DNA of 47,570 nucleotides from Pseudomonadota bacterium. Its GTDB lineage: Bacteria; Verrucomicrobiota; Verrucomicrobiia; Limisphaerales; SXTU01. The notes under the pieces are model-generated. The model was not told the DNA's origin. It searched no databases and saw nothing but the letters and a program-made list of their open reading frames with translations. The translations under genes were made by a program, and so were the position numbers. This document shows positions 6,882 to 15,056 of this stretch, piece after piece. Numbering within the stretch: the first letter of the stretch is position 1; every line of letters starts with the position of its first letter. Where the stretch lies: positions 1-47,570 of the forward strand of contig RFSE01000023.1 of NCBI GenBank assembly GCA_009924135.1, in the 5' to 3' direction.

Positions 6882-7517
6882 ACTCTACCAACCACTCACA
6901 GGGACTCCTCCGTGACCGTGAGGATTTCACGACACAGTTCGTCCAGCTAACTGGGCGGAACGTCACAGTTTCCCATCATGATCAAAACCGCTGACACCGC
7001 GATAAAGGTTGATCGCAGCAGGCTGCGCGTCCCAGTTACATGGTGGGGGATTGCAAGGTAAGGCGGGGTCATCAGCTATGATTCCCAACCCTCGCTCGTG
7101 GCTTGCTGCCGGGCAGGAATCGCCGGTGCTTCTGCAAGGCCGAGGACACGGACGCGGTCGCGGTCAGCGCATGCTTGCAAGTCACAGCGAGGGTACGATT
7201 TTTGCATGCCCGGGTTCCCCTGGAACGTTGACGTGGTCCTCAGCCAGCGCGGTGATTCGGAAAAATGCACCTTTTGGCCTCGGTTCGAACCTGTCTTTAT
7301 CCGGGCCGCGTTCTCGCAATTCTTCGGAGTACATGAGCGATGCCTCAACGACATGAGGCATTCATGCAGGCGCGACTTCGCGCCCGTGTCGGTGATGGTT
7401 TAGCTGGGTGAGCGCTCGCTTCAGCCATGGCGGCCCGTCGGCTATCACTCCTTCCCTGACGGAGTGATTCTCTCCGCCACGCTGCGATTCCTCAACCCAA
7501 TGAAAAGGAGTTCGTGG
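6882..7517. other. Non-coding stretch with two hairpins; no gene supported
   Basis: Several open frames of about 90-115 codons cross this region on both strands, but none has a domain, signal or convincing start. I read it as non-coding. It contains two hairpins: stem ATGCCTCA/TGAGGCAT at 7340-7361 with a 6-nt loop, and the one at 7445-7467 listed separately. The region is the junction between the putative element and the core chromosome, so residual attachment or excision debris could lie here. Confidence 0.5.
7445..7467 (-). terminator. Hairpin downstream of WD40 gene, possible terminator
   Basis: TCACTCC at 7445-7451 pairs with GGAGTGA at 7461-7467 across a 9-nt loop. It lies about 50 bp past the stop of the minus-strand WD40 gene, where a terminator for the four-gene operon would be expected. 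No U-tract follows, so an intrinsic terminator is only possible. Confidence 0.35.
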
Positions 7518-8669
7518 CTAGGCCGACGGAATCTCGAAGAGATGCACCGGCGAAGTGTTGCCGGGATAGGAGCCATCGGCGGTCTTGGGACGGCCGTTGC
7601 CGTTGCTGGCCTTGTTCATCGCCGCAACGGCGAAGCGTTTGCCACCGGGATGCAGCGTGACGGAGTGGACGTTTGCCACGTTCGTGTGGGTGTAAAAGGG
7701 CTCCTTGTCTCCGGGACGCAGGAACATGATCTTGCCGTTGCCGGGCTGGCCGCTGGTCACGACGATCAGATAGCCGCCCGGGTGCTCGGCGAGGTCCAGC
7801 ACGAAGCCGTCCTTTGCCGCGCCGAAGCGCCACTCGGTGGTGCGTTTGCCCGTCGCGGTGTCGAACTTGGCGAGCACGGGCACGCCTTCCAGAAAGCCGC
7901 CGCCTTCCGGTTCGCAACCACCCACGACGAGTGATTTGCCGCCTTCCACGAAGGCCAGCATGCGCAGGCCGGCCACGTCCTGTAGCCGTGAAAGTTTGTG
8001 AAAGACCGTGGCATCGAACTCACGCACGACCTGTTTCGTGCCAAAATCCCAGGTCTTCACGCGGCCCTTGAGGTCGCCAAAGGCAATGACCTTGCCCTCG
8101 GGCGCGAAGGCCACGGCGAAGACATCCTCGGTGTGGGCGAGTTCGGCCACGAGCTTGCCGGCCGTGGTCCAGACACGGACGAACTGGTCGCGTCCGCCGG
8201 TCACGAGGTGCTGGCCATCGGGCGAGACGGCCAGCTTCCTGATCCAGCCGTCGTGGGCGGTGGCATTTTCCCAGAGCTGCTTGGGCGCATCGCCTTCATA
8301 GGCGGTGGCGGTGAGCTTGCCCCAGGAGTCAGCGGCGTAGAGGATTTTGTCTTTCGGGTGAAACGCGATGTTCTGCACCCAGCCGTTGAAGCCGGCGAGA
8401 TGTGGCAGGGAGACGAGTTCGACGGGCGATTCCTCGACTTTTTTGGCGTTCTTCGCGACGGGCTTTTTCTTCGGCTCATCGGGAATTTCGACATCCACCG
8501 CCGCCTTGGCTTTCTCGACGATGCTCCAGCGGCGCACGGTGCCTTCCATCGCCCCGGCGGCAAGGAAGTTGCCGCACGGGCTGAAGCGCGCCATGCAGAG
8601 CTGGCGGTCGTTTTGGAACGCTTTCAGCTCCTTGGGTGGAGTGAATTTGGCGGGAGGTTGGTCAGGCAT
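7518..8669 (-). CDS. WD40-repeat beta-propeller protein
   Basis: A 383-residue protein made of WD40-type blades. Recognisable units include ARFSPCGNFLAAGAMEGTVR, then KLAVSPDGQHLVTGGRDQFV with VRVWTT, and FAVAFAPEGKVIAFGDLKGR with VKTWDF. A Lys/Pro-rich linker (PKKKPVAKNAKK) interrupts the first blades. No signal peptide is visible. I chose the ATG at 8669 (MPDQPPAKF) over 8711. WD40 propellers of this kind accompany PSD1/DUF1501 genes in planctomycetes and Verrucomicrobiota, and it lies 139 bp downstream of the DUF1501 gene on the same strand, so it is probably the last gene of that operon. It probably serves as a protein-protein scaffold. Confidence 0.85.
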   Translation of the reverse strand: MPDQPPAKFTPPKELKAFQNDRQLCMARFSPCGNFLAAGAMEGTVRRWSIVEKAKAAVDVEIPDEPKKKPVAKNAKKVEESPVELVSLPHLAGFNGWVQNIAFHPKDKILYAADSWGKLTATAYEGDAPKQLWENATAHDGWIRKLAVSPDGQHLVTGGRDQFVRVWTTAGKLVAELAHTEDVFAVAFAPEGKVIAFGDLKGRVKTWDFGTKQVVREFDATVFHKLSRLQDVAGLRMLAFVEGGKSLVVGGCEPEGGGFLEGVPVLAKFDTATGKRTTEWRFGAAKDGFVLDLAEHPGGYLIVVTSGQPGNGKIMFLRPGDKEPFYTHTNVANVHSVTLHPGGKRFAVAAMNKASNGNGRPKTADGSYPGNTSPVHLFEIPSA

Positions 8670-8778
8670 GGCAGAAGTGAGGTTAGGGGTGGCGGAGGGC
8701 GGAGGGCGCATCAGCGGTCAATTGCCGCTGCTTTGCGCAATGTGTCGAATCAAGTGTGAGCCATGTGGCAATAAGTCT

Positions 8779-8806
8779 CATTCGGCATTCAAAATTCGAC
8801 ATTCAT
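8779..8806. repeat. Heptanucleotide array, four imperfect units
   Basis: The units CATTCGG, CATTCAA, AATTCGA and CATTCAT follow each other without gaps, immediately downstream of the TAA (8809-8811, minus strand) of the DUF1501 gene. It is one of at least nine arrays in the window that share a 7-nt period but not a consensus. Confidence 0.65.
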
Positions 8807-8808
8807 CA

Positions 8809-10089
8809 TTAAACAAGGGCTTCCTTGATGGCTTCCATTTCCTCGTGGGCCAGCGGCAGCGGCTGGCCGTTGTTGTTGTATTCCACCTTTTTCGTGTCGA
8901 TGCCCAGCGCGCTGAACCAGGTGTGGAAGACTGCGCCAATGTCGTGGCCCTTGTCCTTCACGTCCGTGCCCTTGTCATTGGTGGCACCGACGACCGCCCC
9001 GGCCTTCACGCCGCAGCCGGCCATGGCGATGCTCCACGCTTCGGGCCAGTGATCGCGTCCGACGTGCCCGTTGATGCGCGGCGTGCGGCCGAACTCGCTC
9101 ATCGCGATGACGAGCGTGTTTTCGAGCAGGCCGCTGGCGGCCAGGTCCTCGATGATGGCGGCGAGCGCGCGGTCGAACTTCGGCACCAACGACGCGCTGC
9201 CGTTGAAGTTGTCACCATGCGTGTCCCAGCCGTAGCTCGTCACCTTCACGAAACGCACGCCCGCTTCGAGCATGTTGCGCGCGACGAGCATGTGCTGGCC
9301 GAATTCGGTGCGCCCGTAACGGTCGAGTTCCTTGGCGGGGAGCTTGGTGGTATCGAAGATGTTCGCGCGCTTCATCAATTCGCGCGCGGAATCGAAGACA
9401 TAACTGCTTGCCTCGGTGTAGGCGGGGCGGCGCTGGGCGGCGTACTGGCGGTTGAACACCTCCCGCAGCTCGTTGCGCTCGTCGTCTTCCTCCGCAGTCA
9501 GCGAGGCGTGCCGGAGCAAATCATCGGGTGGCTTGCCATCACCGAAGGCGAGTGAACCGTATTTCGGCCCGAGAAATCCGGCGTCCTCGGCCTTGAAACC
9601 GCCACCGCCAGGTTTGACCCAGACGTAGGCGGGGAGTTTTGTGGAGGTCGGCCCCATGAGTTTCGCGATGGAGGAGCCAAAGTAGGGATAAGGCACGCCA
9701 CGGTTCTTCGGATCGCCACGCTGGATGCGCGCGACGCCGGAGGAGTGGGCGTTGTCCTTGGTGCTGATGTTCCGCACGACGCAGAGGCGGTGCGCCTGCT
9801 TGGCGCACATGGGCATCAGTTCGGAGAAGTGCGTGCCGGGCACGCTGGTCTTGATGGTGCGAAACGGCCCGCCAAACTCGGTATTGGGTTTCGGGTCCCA
9901 GCTTTCGAGCTGGCTGATGCCGCCGTCGAGCCAGACGAAGAGCACCTGCTTCTCCTTCTGGCGCATGGCTTCGGCAGCCTGCGGTGAAATGAGGCCGCCC
10001 AGCGCGCCAAATGCGAGTGCGCCAGCGGACGCACCGAGGAACTGGCGGCGGGAGGCGGTGTGCTCCCAAGGTTTGCAGAGGGGGTTCAT
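8809..10089 (-). CDS. DUF1501 domain protein with Tat signal
   Basis: A 426-residue member of the DUF1501 family (alkaline-phosphatase/sulfatase-like fold). The N-terminus carries a twin-arginine signal (ASRRQFLGASAGALAFGALG), so the protein is exported folded. Family landmarks include the QVLFVWLDGGISQLESWDPK opening strand and metal-site loop, SYGWDTHGDN, and the C-terminal MSEFGRTPRIN and GRDHWPEAWS motifs. It is the usual partner of PSD1 (DUF1549/DUF1553) proteins, and here it follows one after an intervening TPR gene with 1-bp spacing. I chose the ATG at 10089 over 10116 since the latter overlaps the TPR gene. The reaction is unknown; hydrolysis of a sulfate or phosphate ester is suggested by fold only. 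Confidence 0.92.
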   Translation of the reverse strand: MNPLCKPWEHTASRRQFLGASAGALAFGALGGLISPQAAEAMRQKEKQVLFVWLDGGISQLESWDPKPNTEFGGPFRTIKTSVPGTHFSELMPMCAKQAHRLCVVRNISTKDNAHSSGVARIQRGDPKNRGVPYPYFGSSIAKLMGPTSTKLPAYVWVKPGGGGFKAEDAGFLGPKYGSLAFGDGKPPDDLLRHASLTAEEDDERNELREVFNRQYAAQRRPAYTEASSYVFDSARELMKRANIFDTTKLPAKELDRYGRTEFGQHMLVARNMLEAGVRFVKVTSYGWDTHGDNFNGSASLVPKFDRALAAIIEDLAASGLLENTLVIAMSEFGRTPRINGHVGRDHWPEAWSIAMAGCGVKAGAVVGATNDKGTDVKDKGHDIGAVFHTWFSALGIDTKKVEYNNNGQPLPLAHEEMEAIKEALV

Positions 10090-10090
10090 G

Positions 10091-10558
10091 TTAATGCGGC
10101 GTTTGAGGCATCTCACTTAAAAGACGGTCGGCGTTTTTAACCCACCACGAGTCGTTCTGGGCAAGCGCTTCGGCCCGTCCATCTCTCAGGCAAGCTTCAG
10201 CCTCCTCGCTCCGGCCAATTTCCAGAAGCTCCCTTACCAGATCGATCAGCGCGGTGTACGTCGGAGCTTCCATCTGCTTTGATTGTTCCAACGCGAGCCG
10301 ATAAAAACGAATCGCCGTCGGCCTGTCGTCGGCATAGTCCGCCATGGCTTCGGTGAGCACAGGGTGCCAAAAGCCGCGCTTGGTCTGTTCCTCGTAGTAA
10401 TCAAAGAATGCCCGCTTGCGGACTTGGTGAAGAACGTCGTCTTCCATTTCGGAAGCGTTGCAAATTTCACCCGCTACCTCCCGCAGCCGACGAAACATCT
10501 CCCGAACCTCCTCATCGGAAGGCGGGGACTGAATTGGCTTGGCGGTATCGTTGGCCAT
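10091..10558 (-). CDS. Small helical TPR-like protein between PSD1 and DUF1501 genes
   Basis: A 155-residue, probably cytoplasmic protein with no signal peptide. The middle (about residues 65-140) reads as two TPR-like helical hairpins: YADDRPTAIRFYRLALEQSK and a following LVRELLEIGRSEEAEACLRD. It is packed into the operon with a 3-bp gap to the PSD1 gene and 1 bp to the DUF1501 gene, so it is co-translated with both. The usual PSD1-DUF1501 pair lacks such a gene; here it may be a locus-specific chaperone or regulator, or a late insertion that kept the operon frame. Function is not recognised. Confidence 0.75.
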   Translation of the reverse strand: MANDTAKPIQSPPSDEEVREMFRRLREVAGEICNASEMEDDVLHQVRKRAFFDYYEEQTKRGFWHPVLTEAMADYADDRPTAIRFYRLALEQSKQMEAPTYTALIDLVRELLEIGRSEEAEACLRDGRAEALAQNDSWWVKNADRLLSEMPQTPH

Positions 10559-10561
10559 AGC

Positions 10562-12211
10562 TCAGTGGTTCGTAAAAAACTCCATGCTCGAGAGCATGGC
10601 CCACGCAAAATGACCCAGGGCCTTCTCGCGGTCGGCGGTGTGCTTGGCCAGGTACTTCTCCAGGGTGGCCGTTTCCGCAGTCGTGGGCGGGCGGCTTAGG
10701 ATCGTGAGGAAGAGGTCATCGGCGATCTTGGCTGGTTCCTTCAGCGCGGCGACGCGGGCGACGAGGTTGCCGGGGCGCGGTTGGAGCGCCCACAGAATTT
10801 GGTCGTTGTTGCGCAGGAAGAGCGCGGCCTTGAGCGTGGGACTCACGACCAGTTCCGGCTCCTTTGCGTCGTTGGCAAACGCGGAAAGGAAGGCTTTCTC
10901 AAAATCCTTCAGCGTCTTCTTCTTTTCGCCTTCCCCAGCGGCCTTGCCCTCGAGGACGCGTTCGTATTCGCCCGTCGCCAGCAGAAAGGACCGCGCGAGC
11001 TGCTCGGCGGAGAGCGGCCGCTCTTTCGCCGCGAGGAAAAGCTGCTCCGGCACCTGGTCCGCACTGGTGGGCAGGACGCTGGAGCGTGCGTAGGCCTGCG
11101 TCAGCGCCAGCTCACGCGTCAGCCACTGAAGGTCGAACTTGTGCTCGGTCAGTTCCTTGGCGATCAGCTCAAACAGCTCGGGATGCGACGCGGGGTTCTC
11201 CGAGTGCTGTAGGTCCAGCGGCTCGACGAGCCCGCGCCCCATGAGCTGCCACCAGACCCGGTTGGCGATGTTGCGGGCAAAGGGCGGGTTGTCGGCGGCG
11301 GCGAGCCGGGCGGCGAGTTCCTTCAACGGGCTGAACTTGGGCACGCCGCCCTTGCGCGACTTTGGGTCAGGCGGCACGGCCCAGAGGTCTTCCTTGGAAG
11401 CGGCCATCGGGATTTCCACCTCGGCTCCCAGCGGCACGCGCGGGCCAGTGGACCCTTTCACGCTGCTCAGGACGGAGACAAACTCGTATTTGTTCGTGAC
11501 GAGGCCCTCCTGCACCCAGGCGGTTTTGTATTCCCCGCCGGCGGCCTGCATCTTCAGGTTCTGGATCGGGAAGAAGAGGCCGTTAAAATCCACCTGCTTG
11601 TAGTCCTTGACTGTCAAGTGCTTGTGGCATTGGCAGCATTGCAGGTCGAAACCGAGGAAGAGCCGGCCCAGGTCGCGGGTCAGGCCGGGGTAGTCCGTAT
11701 CCTGCTGGCCGACCTTGTCCAGGCGGCGGGTGATGAAATAGCCGGCTCCGCGCAGCTTCTCGTCCTTGAAATCCGGGCTGACGATCTCACGAACGAGCTG
11801 GTCCCATGGCTTGTTCGCCCGGAAGGATTCAGTAAGGTACTTGCGCCACTCCTCGCTGCTGCCGTTGCGCTCCATGAGCTGGATGTTGAACGCCTCGGCC
11901 ATGCGCTCGGGGAACTTCGGCGAGGCCAGGAGCTGCTCGATGAGCTTGGCGCGTTTGTCGGCCGCCTTGTCGGCGAGGAAGGCCCGGGCCTGCTCGGCGG
12001 TGGGGATGGTGCCATTGAAGTCCAAGTAAGCCCGGCGGACGAACTCGGCGTCGGTGGCCGGGGCGGCGAAAGTTTTACCGGCAGCCTTGGCAGCCAGGAG
12101 CTGGTCCACCTGCACATGCAGCGGCTCGGCGGCGAACACCCCAACGTTGACCGCTAGCAGGGTCAACAGCAGCCAGCGCTTCAGGTGCAGGCGTGGATGG
12201 GGCGTTTGCAT
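10562..12211 (-). CDS. PSD1 protein (DUF1549 + DUF1553) without N-terminal cytochrome domain
   Basis: A 549-residue secreted protein: signal peptide (RWLLLTLLAVNVGVFAAEP), then DUF1549 from about residue 30 (AEFVRRAYLDFNGTIPTAEQ, the standard opening) and DUF1553 to the end (NRVWWQLMGRGLVEPLDLQ, PASHPELFELIAKEL). The conserved CxxCH-like site reads CCQCHKHL instead of the usual CARCHDHKFDP. The N-terminal planctomycete cytochrome c domain seen in the other two copies here is absent, so it has at most one haem site. I chose the ATG at 12211 because a signal peptide follows directly; the frame is open to 12520 but overlaps the divergent promoter. It is the first gene of the operon with the TPR, DUF1501 and WD40 genes. 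Confidence 0.9.
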   Translation of the reverse strand: MQTPHPRLHLKRWLLLTLLAVNVGVFAAEPLHVQVDQLLAAKAAGKTFAAPATDAEFVRRAYLDFNGTIPTAEQARAFLADKAADKRAKLIEQLLASPKFPERMAEAFNIQLMERNGSSEEWRKYLTESFRANKPWDQLVREIVSPDFKDEKLRGAGYFITRRLDKVGQQDTDYPGLTRDLGRLFLGFDLQCCQCHKHLTVKDYKQVDFNGLFFPIQNLKMQAAGGEYKTAWVQEGLVTNKYEFVSVLSSVKGSTGPRVPLGAEVEIPMAASKEDLWAVPPDPKSRKGGVPKFSPLKELAARLAAADNPPFARNIANRVWWQLMGRGLVEPLDLQHSENPASHPELFELIAKELTEHKFDLQWLTRELALTQAYARSSVLPTSADQVPEQLFLAAKERPLSAEQLARSFLLATGEYERVLEGKAAGEGEKKKTLKDFEKAFLSAFANDAKEPELVVSPTLKAALFLRNNDQILWALQPRPGNLVARVAALKEPAKIADDLFLTILSRPPTTAETATLEKYLAKHTADREKALGHFAWAMLSSMEFFTNH

Positions 12212-12347
12212 CGGGTGAGTTGACGATGGGCCGGGGCCAAAAATTGAACCAGATTGCATCCCTTGTCCAAACCCCGCCAAAGGAAAGCTGGCGTCGTACG
12301 GAATCGTCCTCCACGCTTTGCGCCCGTCGAAAATGACTTTGCGCCCG

Positions 12348-13040
12348 ATGAAACTGCGTTTTGCCCTCGTAATCATGCTGCTCGGTGGCTGGCTGGCCCT
12401 GACCGCCAGTGCCGCCACCCCGAAGACCGCCAAGCCCGCGAAGAAAGATCCCGTGCTGGAGCCGGTGACCGACCAGGCCGGCCTGCCCCGCGTGCTGCTC
12501 ATCGGTGATTCCATCTCCATGGGCTACACGGTGCCCGTGCGCGAGCTGCTCAAGGGGAAGGTCAACGTCCACCGCATCCCGGAGAACGGCGGCCCGACCA
12601 CCAACGGTACGGCGAAGCTCGCCAAGTGGCTGGGCACGAACCAATGGGATGTGATCCATTTCAACTTCGGCCTGCACGACTTGAAGTCCGTGGAAGAGGG
12701 CAAGGCCCAGGTGAGCCTCGCCGATTACGAAAAGAACCTGCGTGAACTGGTGAAGCAGATGAAGGCCACGAAGGCGAAGCTCATCTGGTGCGCCACCACG
12801 CCCGTCCCGGACGCCCGCCTCACGCCTCCCCGCAAGGACAGTGACGTGCAGGCCTACAACGCCGTCGCCAAAAAGGTCATGGACGAACAACAGGTCCCCA
12901 TCAACGACCTGTATGCCTACACCCTGCCCAAGCTGGCGGACGTGCAGCTCCCGGCTAATGTCCACTTCAAGAAGGATGGCTCCGAGTTCCTCGCCAAGAA
13001 GGTGGCGAAGAGCATCGAGGATGCGTTGGCGAAGCGGTAG
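12348..13040 (+). CDS. Secreted SGNH/GDSL hydrolase
   Basis: A 230-residue esterase/lipase-fold protein with a signal peptide (FALVIMLLGGWLALTASAA). Block I is GDSIS at residues 53-57 with nucleophile Ser55. Block III is FNFGLHDL with His/Asp replacing the canonical GxND Asn. The block V His is in LPANVHF (His206). The Asp normally three residues before that His is Ala203, so the catalytic triad may be a Ser-His dyad. Similar proteins near PVC sulfatase or glycosidase loci are thought to remove acyl groups from polysaccharides. It is divergent from the PSD1 operon. I chose the ATG at 12348 because the signal follows directly. Confidence 0.85.
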   Translation: MKLRFALVIMLLGGWLALTASAATPKTAKPAKKDPVLEPVTDQAGLPRVLLIGDSISMGYTVPVRELLKGKVNVHRIPENGGPTTNGTAKLAKWLGTNQWDVIHFNFGLHDLKSVEEGKAQVSLADYEKNLRELVKQMKATKAKLIWCATTPVPDARLTPPRKDSDVQAYNAVAKKVMDEQQVPINDLYAYTLPKLADVQLPANVHFKKDGSEFLAKKVAKSIEDALAKR

Positions 13041-13061
13041 GAGGCCAACAACCTCGGCGCG

Positions 13062-13192
13062 CGTCTTGGACTGCGGTGGCAAGCGGAGCACGACACCGCT
13101 TTCGTCCGCTTGAAACCCATCAGAACCAAGGAGCGCATTCGTCCGCTCAAAAGCGCCGTCGCCGCTGCGCTCTGCCGGCGCAGTCCAAGACG
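13062..13192. repeat. Inverted-repeat element between convergent genes
   Basis: A 131-bp element bounded by a perfect 14-bp inverted repeat, CGTCTTGGACTGCG (13062-13075) and its complement (13179-13192), with weaker pairing continuing inward. It lies 22 bp after the stop of the SGNH hydrolase and 2 bp from the stop of the inositol-monophosphatase gene, so its folded form would sit at both 3' ends and could act as a shared transcription stop. It has no coding capacity; a REP- or MITE-like origin is inferred. Confidence 0.75.
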
Positions 13193-13194
13193 GC

Positions 13195-14001
13195 TCACTC
13201 CGCCAGCAGCTTCTTGCGCAGCTTGCCGTTGCTTACGCAAATCTCCACGGCGTAGTCGCCTTCGACCGGCTGCCACCAGAACTCGCCGCCCGCGCACTCG
13301 ACGATGAGGCCGCCCGCCGCCACGTCCCACAAGCGCACCCCGTTCTCGATGTAGGCATCCAGCCGGCCGTCGGCCGTCCAAGTCATGGAAAGGGCCGCTG
13401 CCCCCAGCAGGCGCACCTTCCGTACCCGGTGCACGAGGCGGTTGAACACCGGCAGCATGAGCGCCAGCGTCTTGGTGTATTTGGCAAAGCCCATGGCGAT
13501 GATGGCCTCGTTGAGCTTCGTGCGGTTGCTCACCTGGATGGGCTTGCCGTTCAACTTGGCCTTCTGCCCGCGCACGGCGGTCCACATTTCGTCGAGGAAC
13601 GGGTCATACACCACGCCCACGAGTGTCTTGTAGCCGCGCAATGGATCACCCGGGTGCTTGGACGCGTCATCCCGGACTTGCAGCGCGATGGACACGCAGG
13701 CGTGGGGGATGCCGTAGGTGAAGTTCACCGTGCCATCAATCGGGTCCACCACCCAGCGGGCGGCGGACGCGGGATCGCCCAGGATGCCTTCCTCGCCGAG
13801 GATCGCGATGTCCGGGAACGCGCGGCGCAACGTGCGCTCGATCAGTTTCTGGCACCGCACGTCCAGCTCCAGCTTGATGTCGTGCTGGGTGGCCTCGTTG
13901 ACGCGCTTCGTGCGGCCGAGGTTCAGTTTCATCAGCTTCCCGGCGGCCCGGGCGGCGGCGATGGCGGTGGCCAGAGCCCCGAGTTGTTCGCGTAAAGTCA
14001 T
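13195..14001 (-). CDS. suhB: Inositol-monophosphatase family protein (SuhB-like)
   Basis: A 268-residue member of the Mg-dependent phosphatase family that includes SuhB (myo-inositol-1-phosphate to inositol plus phosphate) and CysQ. The metal-binding motifs are complete: GEE at residues 69-71, DPIDGT at 86-91 and WDVAAG near residue 222. Length matches the family. Family members also include 3'(2'),5'-bisphosphate nucleotidases and histidinol phosphatases, so the substrate is not certain. The ATG at 14001 is preceded on its coding strand by a heptanucleotide array at 14009-14043 where a ribosome-binding site would be, so its expression could vary with array length. Confidence 0.88.
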   Translation of the reverse strand: MTLREQLGALATAIAAARAAGKLMKLNLGRTKRVNEATQHDIKLELDVRCQKLIERTLRRAFPDIAILGEEGILGDPASAARWVVDPIDGTVNFTYGIPHACVSIALQVRDDASKHPGDPLRGYKTLVGVVYDPFLDEMWTAVRGQKAKLNGKPIQVSNRTKLNEAIIAMGFAKYTKTLALMLPVFNRLVHRVRKVRLLGAAALSMTWTADGRLDAYIENGVRLWDVAAGGLIVECAGGEFWWQPVEGDYAVEICVSNGKLRKKLLAE

Positions 14002-14008
14002 GGGGGAA

Positions 14009-14043
14009 GGTTCAAGGTTCGAGGTTTAAGGTTCAAGGTTCAA
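14009..14043. repeat. Heptanucleotide array abutting the suhB start codon
   Basis: Five gapless units: GGTTCAA, GGTTCGA, GGTTTAA, GGTTCAA, GGTTCAA. Seven further bases (GGGGGAA) separate it from the ATG of suhB on the opposite strand. No Shine-Dalgarno sequence is seen there, so the array forms the 5' untranslated region or core promoter of that gene. Confidence 0.8.
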
Positions 14044-14063
14044 AGGGGCGTTCGTGGCTCGTT

Positions 14064-14091
14064 GGTTGGAAGTGGGAGGTTGAAGGTTGAA
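14064..14091. repeat. Heptanucleotide array, four units
   Basis: Units GGTTGGA, AGTGGGA, GGTTGAA and GGTTGAA run without gaps in the divergent region between suhB and the NIPSNAP gene, 20 bp from the previous array and related to it in sequence. It would lie upstream of the NIPSNAP promoter region. Confidence 0.6.
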
Positions 14092-14191
14092 GGCTTTTCG
14101 CTATGCGTTCTTTGCGTCCTTTCGCGGCAAAATTCCCTTCCCTCCAAAATTCCTTGCCTCCGCGCCGTCCTGCTTCACCATCCGCCCACAC

Positions 14192-14968
14192 ATGAAAATG
14201 CTGCTATCGCTTCTGGCCCTCCTGCTCGCCGCCACCGTCACTGCGTCCGCCGAGGACACGCGCTGCTTTGAGATGCGCGTCTATTACGCCCCCGAGGGCA
14301 AGCTCGACGCCCTGCACGCCCGCTTCCGCGATCACACCCTCAAGCTCTTCGCGAAGCACGGCATCACCAGCCTCGGCTACTTTGTCCCCATCGGTGACAA
14401 CCCCGAGCGCAAGCTGGTCTATTTCCTCGCCTACCCGAGCCTCGATGCCCGGAATGCGTCGTGGAAGGCCTTCATGGCGGACCCCGACTGGCAGAAGGCC
14501 CACAAGGCCTCTGAAGCCAATGGCAAGCTCGTCGCCAAGGTCGAGTCCGCCTACCTCAGCGCGACCGATTACTCGCCGCTGGCCAAGGCCGAAAACGTCG
14601 GCAACCGCGTCTTCGAGCTGCGCACCTACGTCACCGAACCCGGCCGGCTCCCGAATCTGAACGCCCGGTTCCGTGACCACACCGTAAAACTCTTCGCGAA
14701 GCACGGCATGACCAACATCGCCTACTGGACGCCGCTGGCCGACCAGAAGGGTGCCGTGAACCCGCCCGACAAGGACAACACACTGATCTATCTGCTCGCG
14801 CACGCCAGCCCGGACGCCGCCAAGGCCTCCTTCGGCAAGTTCGGCAGTGACCCCGACTGGAACGCGGCGAAGAAGGCTTCCGAGGAAAAGGCCGGCGGCC
14901 CGTTGACCATCAAAGGCGGCGTGAAGTCCGTATTCCTCGTCCCGACTGACTACTCGCCGGTGAAGTAG
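14192..14968 (+). CDS. Secreted tandem NIPSNAP-family protein
   Basis: A 258-residue protein with a signal peptide (MKMLLSLLALLLAATVTASA) and two NIPSNAP (ferredoxin-like alpha/beta barrel) domains. The repeats are easy to see: CFEMRVYYAPEGKLDALHAR then RFRDHTLKLFAKHGI in the first, and VFELRTYVTEPGRLPNLNAR then RFRDHTVKLFAKHGM in the second. Secreted NIPSNAP proteins are common in planctomycetes and Verrucomicrobiota; their activity is unknown. I chose the ATG at 14192 since the signal peptide starts there; the frame is open to 14087 through repetitive sequence. Confidence 0.9.
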   Translation: MKMLLSLLALLLAATVTASAEDTRCFEMRVYYAPEGKLDALHARFRDHTLKLFAKHGITSLGYFVPIGDNPERKLVYFLAYPSLDARNASWKAFMADPDWQKAHKASEANGKLVAKVESAYLSATDYSPLAKAENVGNRVFELRTYVTEPGRLPNLNARFRDHTVKLFAKHGMTNIAYWTPLADQKGAVNPPDKDNTLIYLLAHASPDAAKASFGKFGSDPDWNAAKKASEEKAGGPLTIKGGVKSVFLVPTDYSPVK

Positions 14969-15056
14969 GCTTGCCAAGGTCCTGCGGCGGAGTCGCATGG
15001 CTTCGGCTGGCCCTGGCGCAGTTGCAAAAGCAGGCGCAAGCGCCCATAGTTCCCGC

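Noticed and set aside
6755-6895. N-terminal extension of the integrase beginning near GASEGIRTLD
   Set aside because: These codons are the reverse complement of a tRNA 3' end; this is a well-known false translation.
7009-7403. Open frames of about 90-115 codons right of the tRNA fragment
   Set aside because: No domain, signal or plausible start, and they overlap one another on both strands.
12075-13091. A 338-codon minus-strand frame over the SGNH hydrolase
   Set aside because: It is antisense to a gene with signal peptide and active-site blocks.
14009-14091. CRISPR array
   Set aside because: Units are 7 bp with no spacers and no cas genes are present in the window.
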